The position numbers and the translations under genes are program-made. This document shows, in pieces, positions 1 through 13,342 of a stretch of DNA of 64,000 nucleotides. Location: positions 18,058,001-18,122,000 of the forward strand of contig CM076270.1 of NCBI GenBank assembly GCA_038380795.1. The letters are read 5' to 3'. The notes under the pieces are model-generated. The model was not told the DNA's origin. It was given only the letters and a program-made list of their open reading frames with translations, and did no database searches. The DNA comes from Pyrocephalus nanus (taxonomy: Eukaryota > Chordata > Aves > Passeriformes > Tyrannidae). Within the stretch, counting starts at the first letter, position 1. Each line of letters begins with the position of its first letter.

Positions 1-2248
1 ATTACATGCTCTAGAAGTTCAGGGACACTTGACACAGCTTCCTGAGATCACCTAGTTGCAACACAGGAGAAATTCAATTTAATGGGTCAGCTCCTGGCCT
101 CCACCAGTCTGTTTGGTGATTCCCTGTGTGTGTTGCTTTGTCTGACCAGAAACTCATCAACAGCAGCAAAAGGAAGGCTTTTCCTTTTCACTGCTCGACT
201 GCTCTCCATTCAGCCGCTGGTCAGAGCTATTGGAATTGCTCTCGAGGCTTAAGTCACTCTAGTCCAGGATAAAGAATGCAGAATTGTTTCCCCTCTGGGT
301 TGGCTGGGGTGTTTTTTGGCAAATGAGACTGTGTTTTTCCCTGTGAATCACAACCCTCCATGAAATGCCCCTAAGCAGTGTTACAAACCTACAGCACTGC
401 ACGGAGTTTGCATAAAGACGATCAGCTCAGCATTAACGCCTGAGTGCTCAAAGGGACCCAAAATGGGCAAAGTCAATCTCAGCCAACTCACACACATTGC
501 TGCTGCTAAATACATACTTTTACACACACCATCATCAGGAAAAGAGGACCACTTGGTGTGAAGGAGTTTACAGTTCCTGGAGACAAAGAGGACACAAGTG
601 TCCTTAAAGTGTTTAAGGGCTCACTCCTTGAAGTTCTAGACACATGCATAGGTTATGCATAGATATTTCTGCTGCCCAGATTGTTTGCAATTTGATTCAC
701 AACACGAATTACCTCTATTTCACAAATCAGAGACCGCATGCATGAGCTGTGTGAATCCTGCACCAGTTCCTTCATCTCCTTGGTCTAATATGGCTTCACT
801 GTGGCAGCCACCAGTGACTGCAGCTGCCTGCTAAGGTCAGGCTCCAGCAAGCCACAACTGACCCAGCTCTGGTCTGGAACGTGACCTGCACAACTGGCAA
901 TGCCCTCAAAACCAACCAGAGACCTGGTGGGTGAAATAGATGTGATCTACCCAACGAGTGGGGTGAGCAGCTGATGTAAAGAGAGGCAAAAGACTTATTT
1001 GCAGAAACCAACCAAAGCAGCTCTTGGGTTTTCCCATAACCACCTGTAACAAGCTGTGCTTGTCCTGTGTGCTCTCACTGAGAGATCACTGCCAGCCCAA
1101 ACCCGAGCCTGGGGAGACTCAGATGGTGAATTTGCTGAAGATGGGCTACACCTCCTGAGCAGGAGACAGAGCAGAGAACTGCAGGAGAATTGCACTGCCA
1201 GAGAAAAGGGAGCAATTCCCCCAGTCCATCCCAGTCAAGAACCAAAGACTCACCAGCAATAAATATTATGTCCCTCTGACCCAAAATTCCACCCTGTAAA
1301 CTGCAAATCCTTCTCCTAGCTCTCTATCACGCTAAAATACTTTGAAATAAACACTATACATTTCCTGAAAGATAATCTGATTACTTTACTTCTTTGCACT
1401 ATCTAAACCATTTTTTTTGTTGACATCAGATCCTGAATTACTGGAAATGTACATTAGGTAAGATCAGAAATTGGCTTGCTTTATTTAATAACCTGCAATT
1501 TAACTGAAATATTGTAGTACAGAATTGTTAACTCTGGTTACAGCTCTAGTACTTTATTCAAACTAAACCCAGAAATGTCAGCAGGAATGGCCTGGAAAGT
1601 TGCATTAAAATATTGTCACTTGAGTAATCCTGAAAGTAACTGTTACACTGGTGCCTGAAGAACAGCATGTGCAGACAGAATTTTCATCCAGACCTCAAGC
1701 CTCAGGCCAGTGTTATTCCACTGACTGACTGGGCTAAGCTGTGATACCTTAAAAAGCAAAAAGCAAATTATAAAAAACCCCCAACGTCCCAAACCCAATT
1801 TTTCAGTATTTCAGAGGAACAGTATCAATTATTCTAATCTTAGCTAGCACAGCTCCTCACAGGTTTTAAAGGTAAAAAGTGAAATGCTGTTTCCACACAG
1901 CATTGTATTTCAACTGAAGGCACACATTTTTATATTCTATATAAATAAAGATATATCAAGATATTTGAGTCTAAACGCCCATTTTGAAATAAAGCTACAT
2001 GATCTTTTGTGTTCTGTGTTCTTTTTAATTCCTCATATGAAAAGATATAGAGGTACAGGGTTCCCTCAAAGACATGGCTTTTTAGAAGGTTCAATAATTT
2101 AAAAACAAATACAAAACACAAATAACCTGGAATTCCAAGGAGCTGCATTAGGGATAGATGTAACCAGTGGAGATATTCAGCCACAAAAGCCCGAGGAACA
2201 GGGTGCTGTTTTCACACCACTTCCTTCTCCGTTCCCTCTTCCCTGCAG

Positions 2249-2317
2249 GAGGTCGTATCAGCCAGGATACTGCAGGCAGCTTTGCCAAGTCTTAGCCATC
2301 AGCCTCCAGCTGGGAGA
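2249..2317 (+). CDS. Weak candidate exon (23 codons)
   Basis: A strong pyrimidine tract (cttctccgttccctcttccctgcag, abbreviated here by its end ccctcttccctgcag) precedes 69 nt with an open frame that starts EVVSARILQAALPSLSHQPP, before a mediocre donor GGGAGA|gtaatt. The frame stays open well beyond the donor, to a stop near 2418. No homologue is recognised. It is listed because the acceptor is unusually good. It could equally be an unused cryptic site or part of a non-coding transcript. Confidence 0.1.
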
Positions 2318-3353
2318 GTAATTCCATTGCTCCACATTCCTCACAGTGCTGTTGCCCTGAGCTGTGTCCTGAGCAGTGCTGTGTTCCTGTGTCCAATGAC
2401 CTGTCATCCTTCCTAAGTCAGCTCCAGCACCCCCACTCACCGGGGGGATTACAGAGCAAGACCTCACCGCATTCCAAACGCTGGGAATGTGCACTGAGCA
2501 CTTCAGAATCAACTGCCCTGCCATTTCAGGATACCCAGAACCCAAACTCCACCTCTGAATGAAGTTCTCTACATTTTTAGTTGTCTTTTCTCCACTTGAG
2601 TATTTGGCCCAACACAACTGCACAAGAGGCATCAAAATTCTTATTTAATTGCAGAATAAATAGGACGTCAAACATCACATGGCAAGGCAGAAAATCTGAG
2701 CCTCATATTCACTTCAGGGGAATCCAGGAACTGCCATAAACACCTCTATGGGACAGAAATTGCTTTTGATGAAATAATGTGTCACACAACCTTGAGAGCT
2801 GCCATACACGGAGAATAAGAACAAAATGCACTGCCTACAAAATTAAATACATATTTGCTGAGATGTTTCTAATTTGTTAACCACACTTTTAAGGAAATAT
2901 AATTACGCTCCACACATCATCAAGGCAACAATTTTGAAGCAGAAATAATTTCTTTTATGCATTTTTTTCATCCTTTTTGATGGTACTGGTTGAGTAATTC
3001 CACTGTGATCAACAGGGGCTAAAACAGCAACACCTTTCTAAAACATACTGGCAAGTGGAAAGTCTTTATGACTGAGACTCTAAAAGTCACATTTCACCAT
3101 TTATCTCTAAAACATGACTGTCCTGCATTTTCTGTACAAATGCATAAACTTATTCTGTAAGAAAAACAGCCCATCTCCCCACAACTGAAAAACACACTAA
3201 AAAACTGCACACTGGACCACCTAAAAGAAAATACATGCTTTCTCAGCCTTCCAAAAATCAGCACTTATCCCCCAGCCTGCTAAAGCAGAGGAGTCTAGAG
3301 CAAGCCACTAATTTTACAGCAAAATCATGGAAGTGTTGCAATGAAACAAGATT

Positions 3354-3405
3354 TTACAGCAATCGTTTCACACCCAGCTCCGCTTCTTTCATCTTGGGGC
3401 ATAAC
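3354..3405 (-). CDS. Candidate terminal exon with stop codon, gene not recognised
   Basis: On the minus strand the pyrimidine-rich acceptor tactttcctgtttcacag precedes one base that completes a split codon (TT+G, Leu, with the 12398-12516 candidate). Sixteen more codons (LCPKMKEAELGVKRLL) and TAA follow, with TAA at 3356-3354. If the minus-strand chain is real, this would be its C terminus. The next several hundred bases on that strand would be 3' UTR, but no clear AATAAA is seen close by, only an ATTAAA near 2648-2643. The exon is very short, and I chose this acceptor among several in-frame AGs because its phase fits, so it is the weakest link of the chain. Confidence 0.12.
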
Positions 3406-4611
3406 CTGTGAAACAGGAAAGTACCCCAGAGATACACCTTGCCTGTAAACCCAGCCAGAACGAGATGGCCCTGTGCAAATAACAACTGCAGAGAACTAAA
3501 ATGAGGACTTCTCAGTCCCATCTGTTTGCCAGTCAGGCACTGGCCACAGGCTCCCATGTGCCAAGGCAATCCTGCAGTAGCCTGGTTAATTCAGCACCAT
3601 CCTCAGCACCCTGTCAGGGCAGACACCACCCGCCCCCCCTCAATGGCACAGAGGTTGAAGGGTGAGGGGGGAGAGGGAAGGGAAGAGCTTTGAATGGGCC
3701 ATTTAGTAAGAAGCAATGAAAAATATGGATAAGCTTCTTAACTGGTCTTGAGATCCACTGAACAACTAATTCAGTTAAATTAAGCATGGTTCACCAGATG
3801 GTGTGTTTTGTCTTATATTTATTCATAATTTGACCCTTGGGCCGGAATAGTATGCCCGAAATTCAATTAAGTGAATCCACTGCTGATCTACAGCAGCCTG
3901 TGGTGTCTCCAAATTAATAATTTTTGGACACTTCCTTTGTGGTTTTTAGACACAGCCCTTTAGAGCACATGACTCTGACCTGTAGGGTCAGGATTTTCTC
4001 CCAATTCAAGGAACACAGAAGTGTGCACCAACTATTAAGAGCAGTGACAAAAACTGTATGGTTGCAGAACTTGACATAATTCATCAGGATTACGAGCTTT
4101 GATCTGATTAACCCCTCTGCCCACTTCACAGAACAGAAAGAACAAGCAGAACACGTGGTAACTGCACATGCCTTCCCTGGTTATCACAGTTGCTTGTCAC
4201 TAAGTAACTTCAAGGAAGTCAAGAAAATGCCATTTTCCTGTAGTGTTGTTGATGCTTAAACACAGCTCTCCAGGAGGAAGAGCCAGCACAGGATTCCCTT
4301 CAGCCTCAGCTGTCCCTGAGCTGCTCCACACGATGACAGTGGCAGAGGGTGACTGCCCCCACCTCCTCCCCACCCCTGTCATTAAAACTGACCAACAGAC
4401 AGGTTGTGCTTCATCTCTAAGTGACTCCCACAACAGCCCTGCTCACAGAAATGTCCTGTCTCACATGTTTTGTCATTTCTTACAAGCCTGGCAAAACCCG
4501 GGTTGTGGTCACTGAGCATCACAAGGCTGAGAGGTCTCCAAGAAAGGAACGATCAATCCATGACCAGCACCACTCTCCAGGAACTAAATGCACCTGCTCT
4601 AAAATGTCACA

Positions 4612-4657
4612 ATAAACACTTCATTAAAAAAAAAAAAAAGAAAAAAAAAAAGAAAAA
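4612..4657 (+). repeat. AATAAA followed by A-rich run
   Basis: An AATAAA hexamer (4612-4617) is followed eight bases later by a 14-nt A run, a G, an 11-nt A run and further A-rich sequence. This layout is that of a cleaved and polyadenylated transcript end copied back into DNA, but no recognisable mRNA precedes it. It may also be a plain A-rich simple repeat. Confidence 0.7.
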
Positions 4658-7600
4658 TAAAGCAAACACATCTTGATAAATTTACTGTCAGATAATCAGT
4701 AGCCATGAAAGAAAAAAACTACCACAGTTTGCAGATTTTGCTTTTGTCTTATAATTCAGTTTCTTTTCATCTACCCAATCTAAGGAATCGTGTGTGAGTG
4801 CTTCATAGAATGAAATCCTGGAGGATTTCAGGACTGTAACATTTATTTAGCAGCCTGATCCATTAGGTCACTTTGCTATGAGCTCCACTCACTTGAATGG
4901 GTCTATTCCTTCTTTACAGGAAGGGTTGTTTACAAGTCTATTCCTTGTTTACAAGTCGGGCCCCTCCTCGTGGCAGAACTGCAGTAAAAGCATCTGATGG
5001 AGGGGAACTCTTAACGAGGAACATCCTGAACAGACACAGGGCAAGGGCACGTGTTGAGAAATCCTGAAGGCTGCAGATGTTCCCAAGCCCTGGCATGCAG
5101 GGCTGCAGGCTTTGGTGAGAGTCACATCATTTCTTAGGAAAGCTGAAAAACAGTGCAGCATTTTGTATTTTTAAGGAAAGAACCACGTCTTATATGCCAG
5201 TTTACAGCAGGAGCAATTCCACTGGAGTAGGTGGAGTCACACCAGGGTAAAATCTGGATACTTCAGATCCTTCACGCCCAAAGAGAAACAATTTCATTAA
5301 TTTTAAATTATCAGCTGAGCACAACCGCTGCAATATTCTCCAAGAGCAAGATTTATCTTTTTTTAAACTACCTATGTAAAGAATTCATTTTGAAATGATT
5401 AAATAAGTGCCAACAGACTACAAGAAAGCTCAAGTCTGGCATGCAAAGAGTTTAGATGCTCAGAAGATTTTGTGAAGCAGAACTGACACTGTGTGAATTC
5501 CATCTCAGTCAGAACTATTCTAATGGGCTTCTGTGGAAGTTTCACAAATAATCTTGTTTATTAGCAATGATGGAAAACGATGAGACAAATACAGTGTGCT
5601 AATGGGATAATTAGAAAAGGAAAATCACAAAGCCAGACAGCGTTGATAATGGTCTTTCTCCACTTCTACAGGGCTAAAAAAGACCCCCTGCAGCCTAAAT
5701 TATAAAGACAGTTTTAAGACTGCAGGTACAAAACCAAGTTACCAGAAGGCTTCAAGTGACACCCCATGAACAGCCTGAAAATCAAAGTGAAAAGCAACTC
5801 TGTGAGGGAATGAGCATGTTAACAGATACCAGCATTAAAAAAGATGAGTTCATCAGTTTGTCCAAAATCATGCTGAAAATGTACTGACCAGAGCTCCACA
5901 GAATATTGCAAAATGCGTGAAAAGTGTTGTAAAAGAAGTTATTACAGGTTGCTGGTGAAGCAGCTTACATTCTTTCCCCAGGTATATGAAAAGTTAATGC
6001 TGCCTTCCAGGCACACTGAAAGCACCAAAGAAGTTTGTAGACGTTAACTGGACAACCTTTATGATGTCAAGGGAAAGAAAGGACTTGCCCAGAATACCAT
6101 CAGATAGGAAAGCTCTTTAGTTTAAAGTGAAATAAACTCTACAGGACACACAAATGGTACCTCTATACCCATCCAACTGATTATAATGAGCAATGAAAAT
6201 GGTTCAAACCCAAAAACTGATAATCTAAGTGGGAGCATAAAGACCATTCCCCATCAAAAGGATTCGAGAAACAGAAAACAGAACAATAAACAAATAGTAT
6301 TTACTTATCAAAGTAACATCTGTGGCCATTCCTAAGGGAAAAGAAAAGCTCCTCTGAAACACTTTTTCCTCAGTAACTTTGAGGTCAGGGGAGAGCCTTC
6401 TTCAAGCACAAACAGGACACAGCCAAGCTAAATCCTGATGGGGAATCTGATTCTGCACCTCTCGGAGACTGGCTGCTTGCACTCTGTGCTGAGGGCTGTG
6501 GAAAGCAAATGGAAACAGAAGACTGCCAGATGGAAGACACCAGTGGAAAACAGGACTGACTCAGCAGAAGAGAAAACACAGTCTCAGGAGAGGAGAGAAC
6601 TTGGAAAAAAAAATAAAAGCAGACTGCCAATAAACTTTTCATCAGTGGAGAGAGAATGAGCATCAAGCAAGGGCTCACAGTATTTGGTTCACAGGACTTC
6701 TGGCTGGCCAGGGCAGTAAGAATTCCAGTTGCCTTTCTGGAAGCCCTGGTTGCAGATACTTAAGAATTACTCTTGACAGATGACCATGGGTATGCAAAAG
6801 GATATTCTATGATCCCAGCATAGAAATCTTCATGAAGCAAAACAGGGAATATCCCAATTTGCACACTATCCAGCATATGTCACAGGGAGAGAGAACTCCT
6901 TGCCTGTGGCTCATTAAAAGCAAGGCAAAACAAAACAAAAATACATTAATACTAAGAGGTCAAAATCCCAGTTTTCCTCAGAAGGCAGTTTCTCCAAATG
7001 CTCTTATGTACACAGGGAAGATTAAAGAACAGCTGTCAGTAATGAATGGGACTGAACTCTGGCTTCCAACAGCCTTTGCCTAATCCCCCTGGTTTGAGCC
7101 CTGGGCCGTTCCCCCTCATGGTGCAGCTCCTGCCCCACAGCCCTGGGTGTGCACCGTGACACTGCTCAGTCCCACAGCACAGCAGGACCACTGTGCAGTG
7201 CCACTGCTCCTGCTGCCATTCCAGGTCTCTTGCCTCCATTTTTAGTGCTTTCCACAGCTGTGATCTCCAGGCTTGTTTCCACATCCTTTCATCTACCCTG
7301 CTCATTATGCCAACGTGACCCCAGCTTTCCTTCCTATTTTATGCCAAGGAGGCATTTGGATAGACCAGGCTCACTCCTCTTCCAGGCTCAAGCGTAAGGC
7401 AGCTGAGATTTGCACTTTCTGCACCACTCTCACTACCCCTGGCTACTCTGGCTCCTTAGGGATGTCTCAGACAATTATGGATTCGAAACATGCACTAATG
7501 CACACACGTTCGATTTCATCCCTTACACAGTTTTCCCAATATCTTGGTGCAGAGCTATTCACTGCAATTCTTATCTGCTTCAGTGCCTCCACTTCTGCCC

Positions 7601-9942
7601 AGGTCTTAATATCTCACAGCAGGTGTTTGGCCCTTCAGCCACACATGAAAGAGTTATTGACCCTTTCTTGGCTGCAGGAGAGCAAGGTGCACACTTCTAA
7701 TTTATTCTTATTTCCAGGTTAAAAACTTCATCAGTAAGACGATGACGCTAAATTTTATATAAGTAAAAAGTAAATAGAAGGCTTTAATGCTGTAAAGAAA
7801 GAGATCAGACACTAAGACTTCCAAATCTCCTGACTCAAGAGTTTTTAAACTCCTTCCCTTTCGCTTAATCTTTTCCACCATCAAGACAGCTGAATTCATC
7901 ATTCCAAAGCCCACAAGTTCTATTCCTTATAGAGGAAGCCGTATTTTATTACAGAAGCTATGAGCTACCTCCTCAGCTCACCAGCAGATACATGCATTTC
8001 ATCCAACTCCTTCCTTTGGCAGCTGGCTAACTGGCACAGATCAGGACAATGAATGTTTATTGTTCTCCAACTGGAAAACACCAACAGCCAAAATGCACTG
8101 GACTGTGCCACTGCTTGATGGCTTAGCTGAGTCACCTGCAGGCACTGTCACTGCTGGAATTCCTCACACCCCCCCCCGAACACAGATATTTTCAGTGCCA
8201 TTTTCAGTTTGGGCATGTAACACTTTTAATTTGCTCTAACTTTTATCTAACTAAATATTTGACGCAGTACTTCAGTATCTAGCAAAAACCATTGCTCCTG
8301 AAAACACTGCAGAAAATGTTAGTAATAGTAAAGGGCAATATGGGCTACTTATGGAGATAAAAATGTCTCTGCACTTGTCCCAGAGAAGTGTTTACCCAGG
8401 TCAAGGTTGAAGAGCTCAAGAGTAACGTGGGAAATTGTGCAGCCTCTATTCATGATTTTGTCCTTAAAGACAAAGCATTGTTTTCCTTGCTCAAGTGTCT
8501 GGTACTTCTCACAAAAATAACTGTACTAGAAGAGAGGTCAGATGTAGAACGACTTTTCTGTCATCACAAATTCGAAACAAAGCATATTTATACAAAAATC
8601 GATTTACTTGACCAATACTGTTCTATTTTTCTGCTAATACTGCTGGAGATTTACATCTGGTTGAAACTGTTCCTTTCCACAATTTAGCTTCTCTCCTGCT
8701 TGATTTTGCAGTAGGGTCACAATCTCGAGTTCATGATTTCATACTTTGCTGCCCCAGAGACAAATAACAACACAAATTTACACAACTTCTCTGCACGATT
8801 AACATCATCAAGGACCAGACTGTTAAAAGGAAACATACTAAACACAAATGCATATGCCACAAAATATTGTGCAGAAGAAAATCTAAGAAGAAAAATAAGG
8901 ACAGGGAATCCCTTTTCCCCTGCTGCAAATGTTCTCCTCCTAAAAACCCAAGTGTCACAGAGACTTCTGTCCTGTACAAACCTACTTCAATCATGGGAAG
9001 CACATTCTTATTTTTGATGGCTCTTTCTAAGCTGGATGATAGCAAATGGGAAGAACAGCCACTTCCGACATATTTGCAAATTAGTGGCATGTTTCCCCTA
9101 CAGTTTGGATTTCTGTTGCACGGATTCCCTTCCTTGACACCCCTGCAAGAGCTTTAACACCTCTGTGTTAGATACAGACACAATAAAAGTATTCCCCATA
9201 AAATCCCCAAGTAAGCAAACATGAAACAGATCATGAGACTCACAGGTAAACTCAATCTTCCCATCACACATATAATGCAATACACCCACAAACTTTTCTT
9301 TTTTACTTTTTAGCTAGAAGGTATAGACACCTGAAACCAGAAAAATAAACAGACTGAATTATGTAACATGGAAAAAAAAACAAGCCTAAAGGACACTGTG
9401 CTAAACACAACAGAGGGACTGATGCTGCACTGATGGCAGGGACTCTCCTGCAGCCCTTGTCTTCAGAAAGCCCAAGCTGACTTGGTTTGTTTTGCATGTA
9501 AGTATAATCACAAATAATCTGTTTAGTAATACCATTTTACTATTCTCAGTTTATATTTAGGGGATGAATTTATGGTGCCTCAAGCAGGGATCCTAAAAGG
9601 ACCCTGTCCCATCCAATTCCTATTTATCATTTGAATCTAAAAACCTTAAGCTCATACCTGGAAGGAACCAAAATGCTGCCCTCCCACAACCACCCACCCA
9701 CTACATCCTGCTGGGTCCCCTCTGGTTCAGAGCAGCAGCAAAAAACAGGTGCCTCTTCCACCCTCTCAGATAAAGGCCCACTGATCCAAGTGGTCTGTCA
9801 CCCATTCCATCGCTGGAATCCTTGCCTCCAGGTGCAAAGCTGCACTTGGAATCCTTCTCAGCCCTCCTGGCCCACTGTAAGGATCAGGATGCAGTCTCCC
9901 TTACTGCACTCCAGGCACGAGGCCAAGCAGACACCTGCCCAT

Positions 9943-10027
9943 GGTCAGCACACACCCACGGTCAGCACGCACCCACGGTCAGCACGCACCCACGGTCAGC
10001 ACGCACCCACGGTCAGCACGCACCCAT
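9943..10027. repeat. 17-bp tandem repeat, five copies
   Basis: Five consecutive 17-bp units of ggtcagcacgcacccac start at 9943, 9960, 9977, 9994 and 10011. Units 2-4 are identical. Unit 1 has an A in place of the G at base 10, and unit 5 ends in T instead of C. The array is 85 bp and each full-match unit contains a CpG. Because 17 is not a multiple of 3, successive units fall in all three frames, which creates artificial overlapping open frames with a mixed repeat pattern. The near-identity suggests recent expansion and likely length polymorphism. Confidence 0.96.
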
Positions 10028-10518
10028 GGTGGGCTGGCACGGCTAAGGCAGGAGGAATCCTCACCCACCCCCTGCAGCAGTGAACAGGCTGCCTTTTCCT
10101 GGCTGCTCCCAGAGAACACCACGGGCACTGCACTGACAGCACAAGCACCTCCCACAGTAAGGGACAGAGCTCAGGACCTTTCCAGCAGCTCCTTATCTTT
10201 TCTGGGGACGTGAGGTGCAACACAAAGTACTTGAGAGCTTGAGTGTGAGCATCTCAGGTTAAAAATGGAGCTGATAGTTTCAAGTGGTTGCCAAGGGCCA
10301 AGCAGACAGAGAGTTCTCTCCTCAAGCTCAACAGCTGCCCTGACCCATTTGTTTTTTTCAAGTCCTTCCTGAGCTGCAAAGAGCTTCTGCTCACCACACA
10401 CAGTGGAGCTGACAGCCCTCAGCATGGGAAATACACACCTGCTCAGGCATGAGGAAAGGTCTACGAATATATAGGGGGCAAAAAAAGACAAGAGGACTGG
10501 TTTTGTTTTAATGCTAAA

Positions 10519-10584
10519 AAGAAAAAAAAAAAAGAAAAGGGAAAAAATAGACAGGAAGTCTCTTTTTTTTTTTTTTTTTTTTTT
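10519..10584. repeat. A-rich stretch followed by T22 run
   Basis: An interrupted A-rich segment (about 10519-10548) is followed by a run of 22 T (10563-10584). The two can pair as a long A/T hairpin. It is low-complexity DNA, prone to length change and sequencing error. Confidence 0.9.
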
Positions 10585-11670
10585 AAGATATGTACAATAT
10601 TAAAGAACACAGAGAACCAAAGTCATTTTGAACACAAGAGAAAAAGAATGAGAGAATAGCAGGCAGTTTGTTGTGGCACAACTATCAGCTACAAAGCGCC
10701 ACTTGTTATCTGTGTGCTAAAAATACCATGATGATTAACAGCAAGGACCAAGGAAAAAACAAATAACAGACAAAGAATAAATGATGTAATGATGTAAAAA
10801 AAAATAAAAAAGAAAGCTTGTGACATTTCAACATTTACAATAGAATCTGAATAGGCTCCAATTGTCTATAGCATCATTCATCTTTGAGGTATCCTGAGCA
10901 ACTTCACAGAGGGGCAGGTTGGGCTGGTACTACTGTGACTGATAGCAAATGAAACAAGCATTAGTCACTACAAACAGTTCACAAGTATTACAGCTGATTT
11001 TCAGCAGGTGGAAAAACTTTGTAAGTCTGTACAGCTAACACTGCTGGATACTTCATTCCTCTTTTGAGGAAAATGGCAAGCCCAGTACAAGGATGATGCA
11101 CATCACATAGTTATGGGCAATTTTTCATTCTGAGGTGAGGGACTCAAATTCTTCACCAAGTGTCTTCCCTCTTGCTTGGGAAGTTGCAGGCAGGCTGACT
11201 GCTGGTGGGGCTGGCACCTTTGATCAGATAAAAGAGCTTCTGTCACCTTCAGGTCATTTGAGTTCCCTTAATTACGGTCAGCTTACAGGGGCAGGGCTGA
11301 GCAGGAGGAGGTGATGGAGGAGGTGATGGAGATGGTATTGGGTTGCCATGGCACCAGTGGGGCTGCCCCTAGGAAGGTGTCCCTTTTGAACATCACCTCT
11401 GGTGGTACTAGCCCAGACCCTGGCTCCTGCAGAGGGAGATGGAACAGAGACAGACATCTCTGACACCTCCTCTGCTCCCCAAACAGGCACAGACCCCGTC
11501 CTCTTTCCTGGAACAAGTCAGAACCAACCTGCCCACTCCTGGTCCCATTCCCAGCAGCGCAGCACAAGCCAAGGATACACATCCTTCCTTGAGCTCTTTC
11601 CCAGGACCTCTGCAGCCTTCCAGGCCGAGCACAGCATGAGGATCTGAATGGCAGCCAGCAGAGGGAAGGA

Positions 11671-11718
11671 TGTGTCCGTGTGTGTATCCCTGTGTGTGTA
11701 TCCCTGTGTGTTCCTGTG
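11671..11718. repeat. TG-rich tandem repeat with 14-bp period
   Basis: About two and a half copies of a tgtgtgtatccctg-like 14-bp unit stand in a TG-rich stretch, with degenerate copies on both sides. This is a simple minisatellite-like repeat with no coding value. Confidence 0.8.
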
Positions 11719-12397
11719 ACCTGACAGTGAACACAAAAATACTCCACCTAGAGAGCGGCTAAACAGTCTTACATCATTAACTGAAAGGTTTTGACCAGTT
11801 CAAGACTGCCTTAAAATCTAAAGAAAAAGAGATTTCTGAATCCTTTTCACAGTGATTTGCAGAGGAGAAATTACTTTATGCGCAACTCCACTGGCTTTAA
11901 ATGTTGGAAAAGACAAGAGGAGCGAGAGAAGGATGAAAAGCATTGACTGTCATGTCCTACCAGTAAACAGAAAATCTTTTACCAAAGTAACTGGGTAGAA
12001 AAGCTATAAACCAAGTTCTCTTGTTTTACTGAACTGCAATTAAGTGTTTCCTATCAGGAATGGCTAAGTACTTTCTGCAGACATTTATTAAACATGTCAA
12101 TCCTCTACTCTCTGAGACTGCATTTAACAAACAATTAATGAGAACAGGCTTTCGAATGAGATTAAAATTACTCAAAAAAAGATGTGGGGGGTGAGGGAGT
12201 AGTTTATTGCTTGCATTTTAGATGAGTCACCTCTTTCTACGACAGCAAAAAAATTAACTGGAAAAATTCGAGATCAATTTGGCCAAAAGTAAATTATTTC
12301 TCTTCATTTTCTATTTTAGTGTCTAAACTAAGAGTCTATTAATCCCCGAGGCGTACAAACTATTTCAGTGGCTGTGTCTAGTTTTTCATACACTTAC

Positions 12398-12516
12398 AAG
12401 CTTCTGTTTGGATCTTGCCTTGGCATGAAAGTAAATACTATCAGAAACAACTTGCCTTCCATGTAGACAGTCACGCTCAGCAATAATGATCTCTCATCTA
12501 TTTTGAAAATGCATCT
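12398..12516 (-). CDS. Candidate internal coding exon (39 codons), gene not recognised
   Basis: On the minus strand the acceptor gctgttgttaggctttcag precedes 119 nt that end AAGCTT|gtaagtg, a good donor. The exon starts on a codon boundary (phase 0), matching the end of the 20236-20380 candidate, and ends after two bases (phase 2). It encodes 39 residues: a charged start (RCIFKIDERS), a hydrophobic middle (LLLSVTVYMEGKLFLIVFTF) and a polar end (MPRQDPNRS). The hydrophobic part could be beta strands or a short membrane segment. I do not recognise the protein. The segment may be non-coding, because support is limited to splice-site shape, open frame and phase. Confidence 0.22.
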
Positions 12517-13342
12517 CTGAAAGCCTAACAACAGCTCTCCCCCTGGCAAATGGTGCAAACACAGCAAATTGCTTGGGGAAAAAACCATTTAATCACTGTT
12601 TTAGTAGTTTTCATCTTGAAGAGAGCAATGTATGATCCACACGAAAAGGTAAGACATAAAACTATTACAAATTACTGGATGATCAGCTCAGCCCAGGCCA
12701 AATTTGTTACACGACCAAAGCCTGGTCTGAATGGCACTGCTCTACATGGGCCAAGTCTGCAACCTGGAGAAACAGAAGAGCCGCTTGTGAGAGCTCAACA
12801 GGGTGGTCACCCCACCAGGATGCAGCTGCCCAGGCTGTCACACAGCATTCCTAACAGGCAACAGGCAGCAACTGCGCTGCCACTTCAGTGGAACTTCAAG
12901 TAACAACAGCACATGCGTTGCTGAAGAGTGATTAGTACCTGTACTTCCATCACAAGCTAAGCAGAACAGTATTACTGCTGAAGTTCATCTCTCTACTAAA
13001 GCTTGTGGAGTCATCGCTGCTACACAATCCCCAAAGACTGCCTTCAGCTGGCAGAGTGATTCTCTGCATGTCATTGTCAGAGATGAGCAGGTTTCAAAAA
13101 AAATAAAAGCAACCCTTTGTGAACGACTGTGTATTAACTCAGCAGAAAGGAAAAAGACAGTTTGCATGGATTCTACCAAAAAAAAAAATCAAGTAACTGT
13201 GGTTCCATTAAACCAGCAATTAAACTATTACGTTCTTGAAATCATAATTTTACAGTTAGGTTTAAAGCACTGAACAATTTAAAACAGAACCTGGCTGGGG
13301 ATGTTTCATACAGTCTATGAATATTCAGCAGCAATTTGAACC

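Larger units (their letters stand above)
1..9942. other. Non-coding stretch, no gene recognised
   Basis: Apart from the weak exon candidates at 2249-2317 and 3354-3405, the AATAAA/A-run at 4.6 kb and a short poly-C at about 8168, I see no gene, RNA or recognisable repeat. Short direct repeats occur at 4926-4957 (tgtttacaagtc twice, 19 bp apart). Open frames of up to 150 codons carry no family motifs. Confidence 0.55.

Noticed and set aside
2440..2475. Minus-strand gtgagtggg donor-like site
   Set aside because: A strong donor, but no acceptor with a suitable pyrimidine tract and open frame lies upstream.
9631..10213. Overlapping plus-strand frames of 74-150 codons with a repeated His-Pro-Thr-Ser pattern
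   Set aside because: Explained entirely by the 17-bp tandem repeat, which shifts frame by two bases per unit and stays open in all frames.
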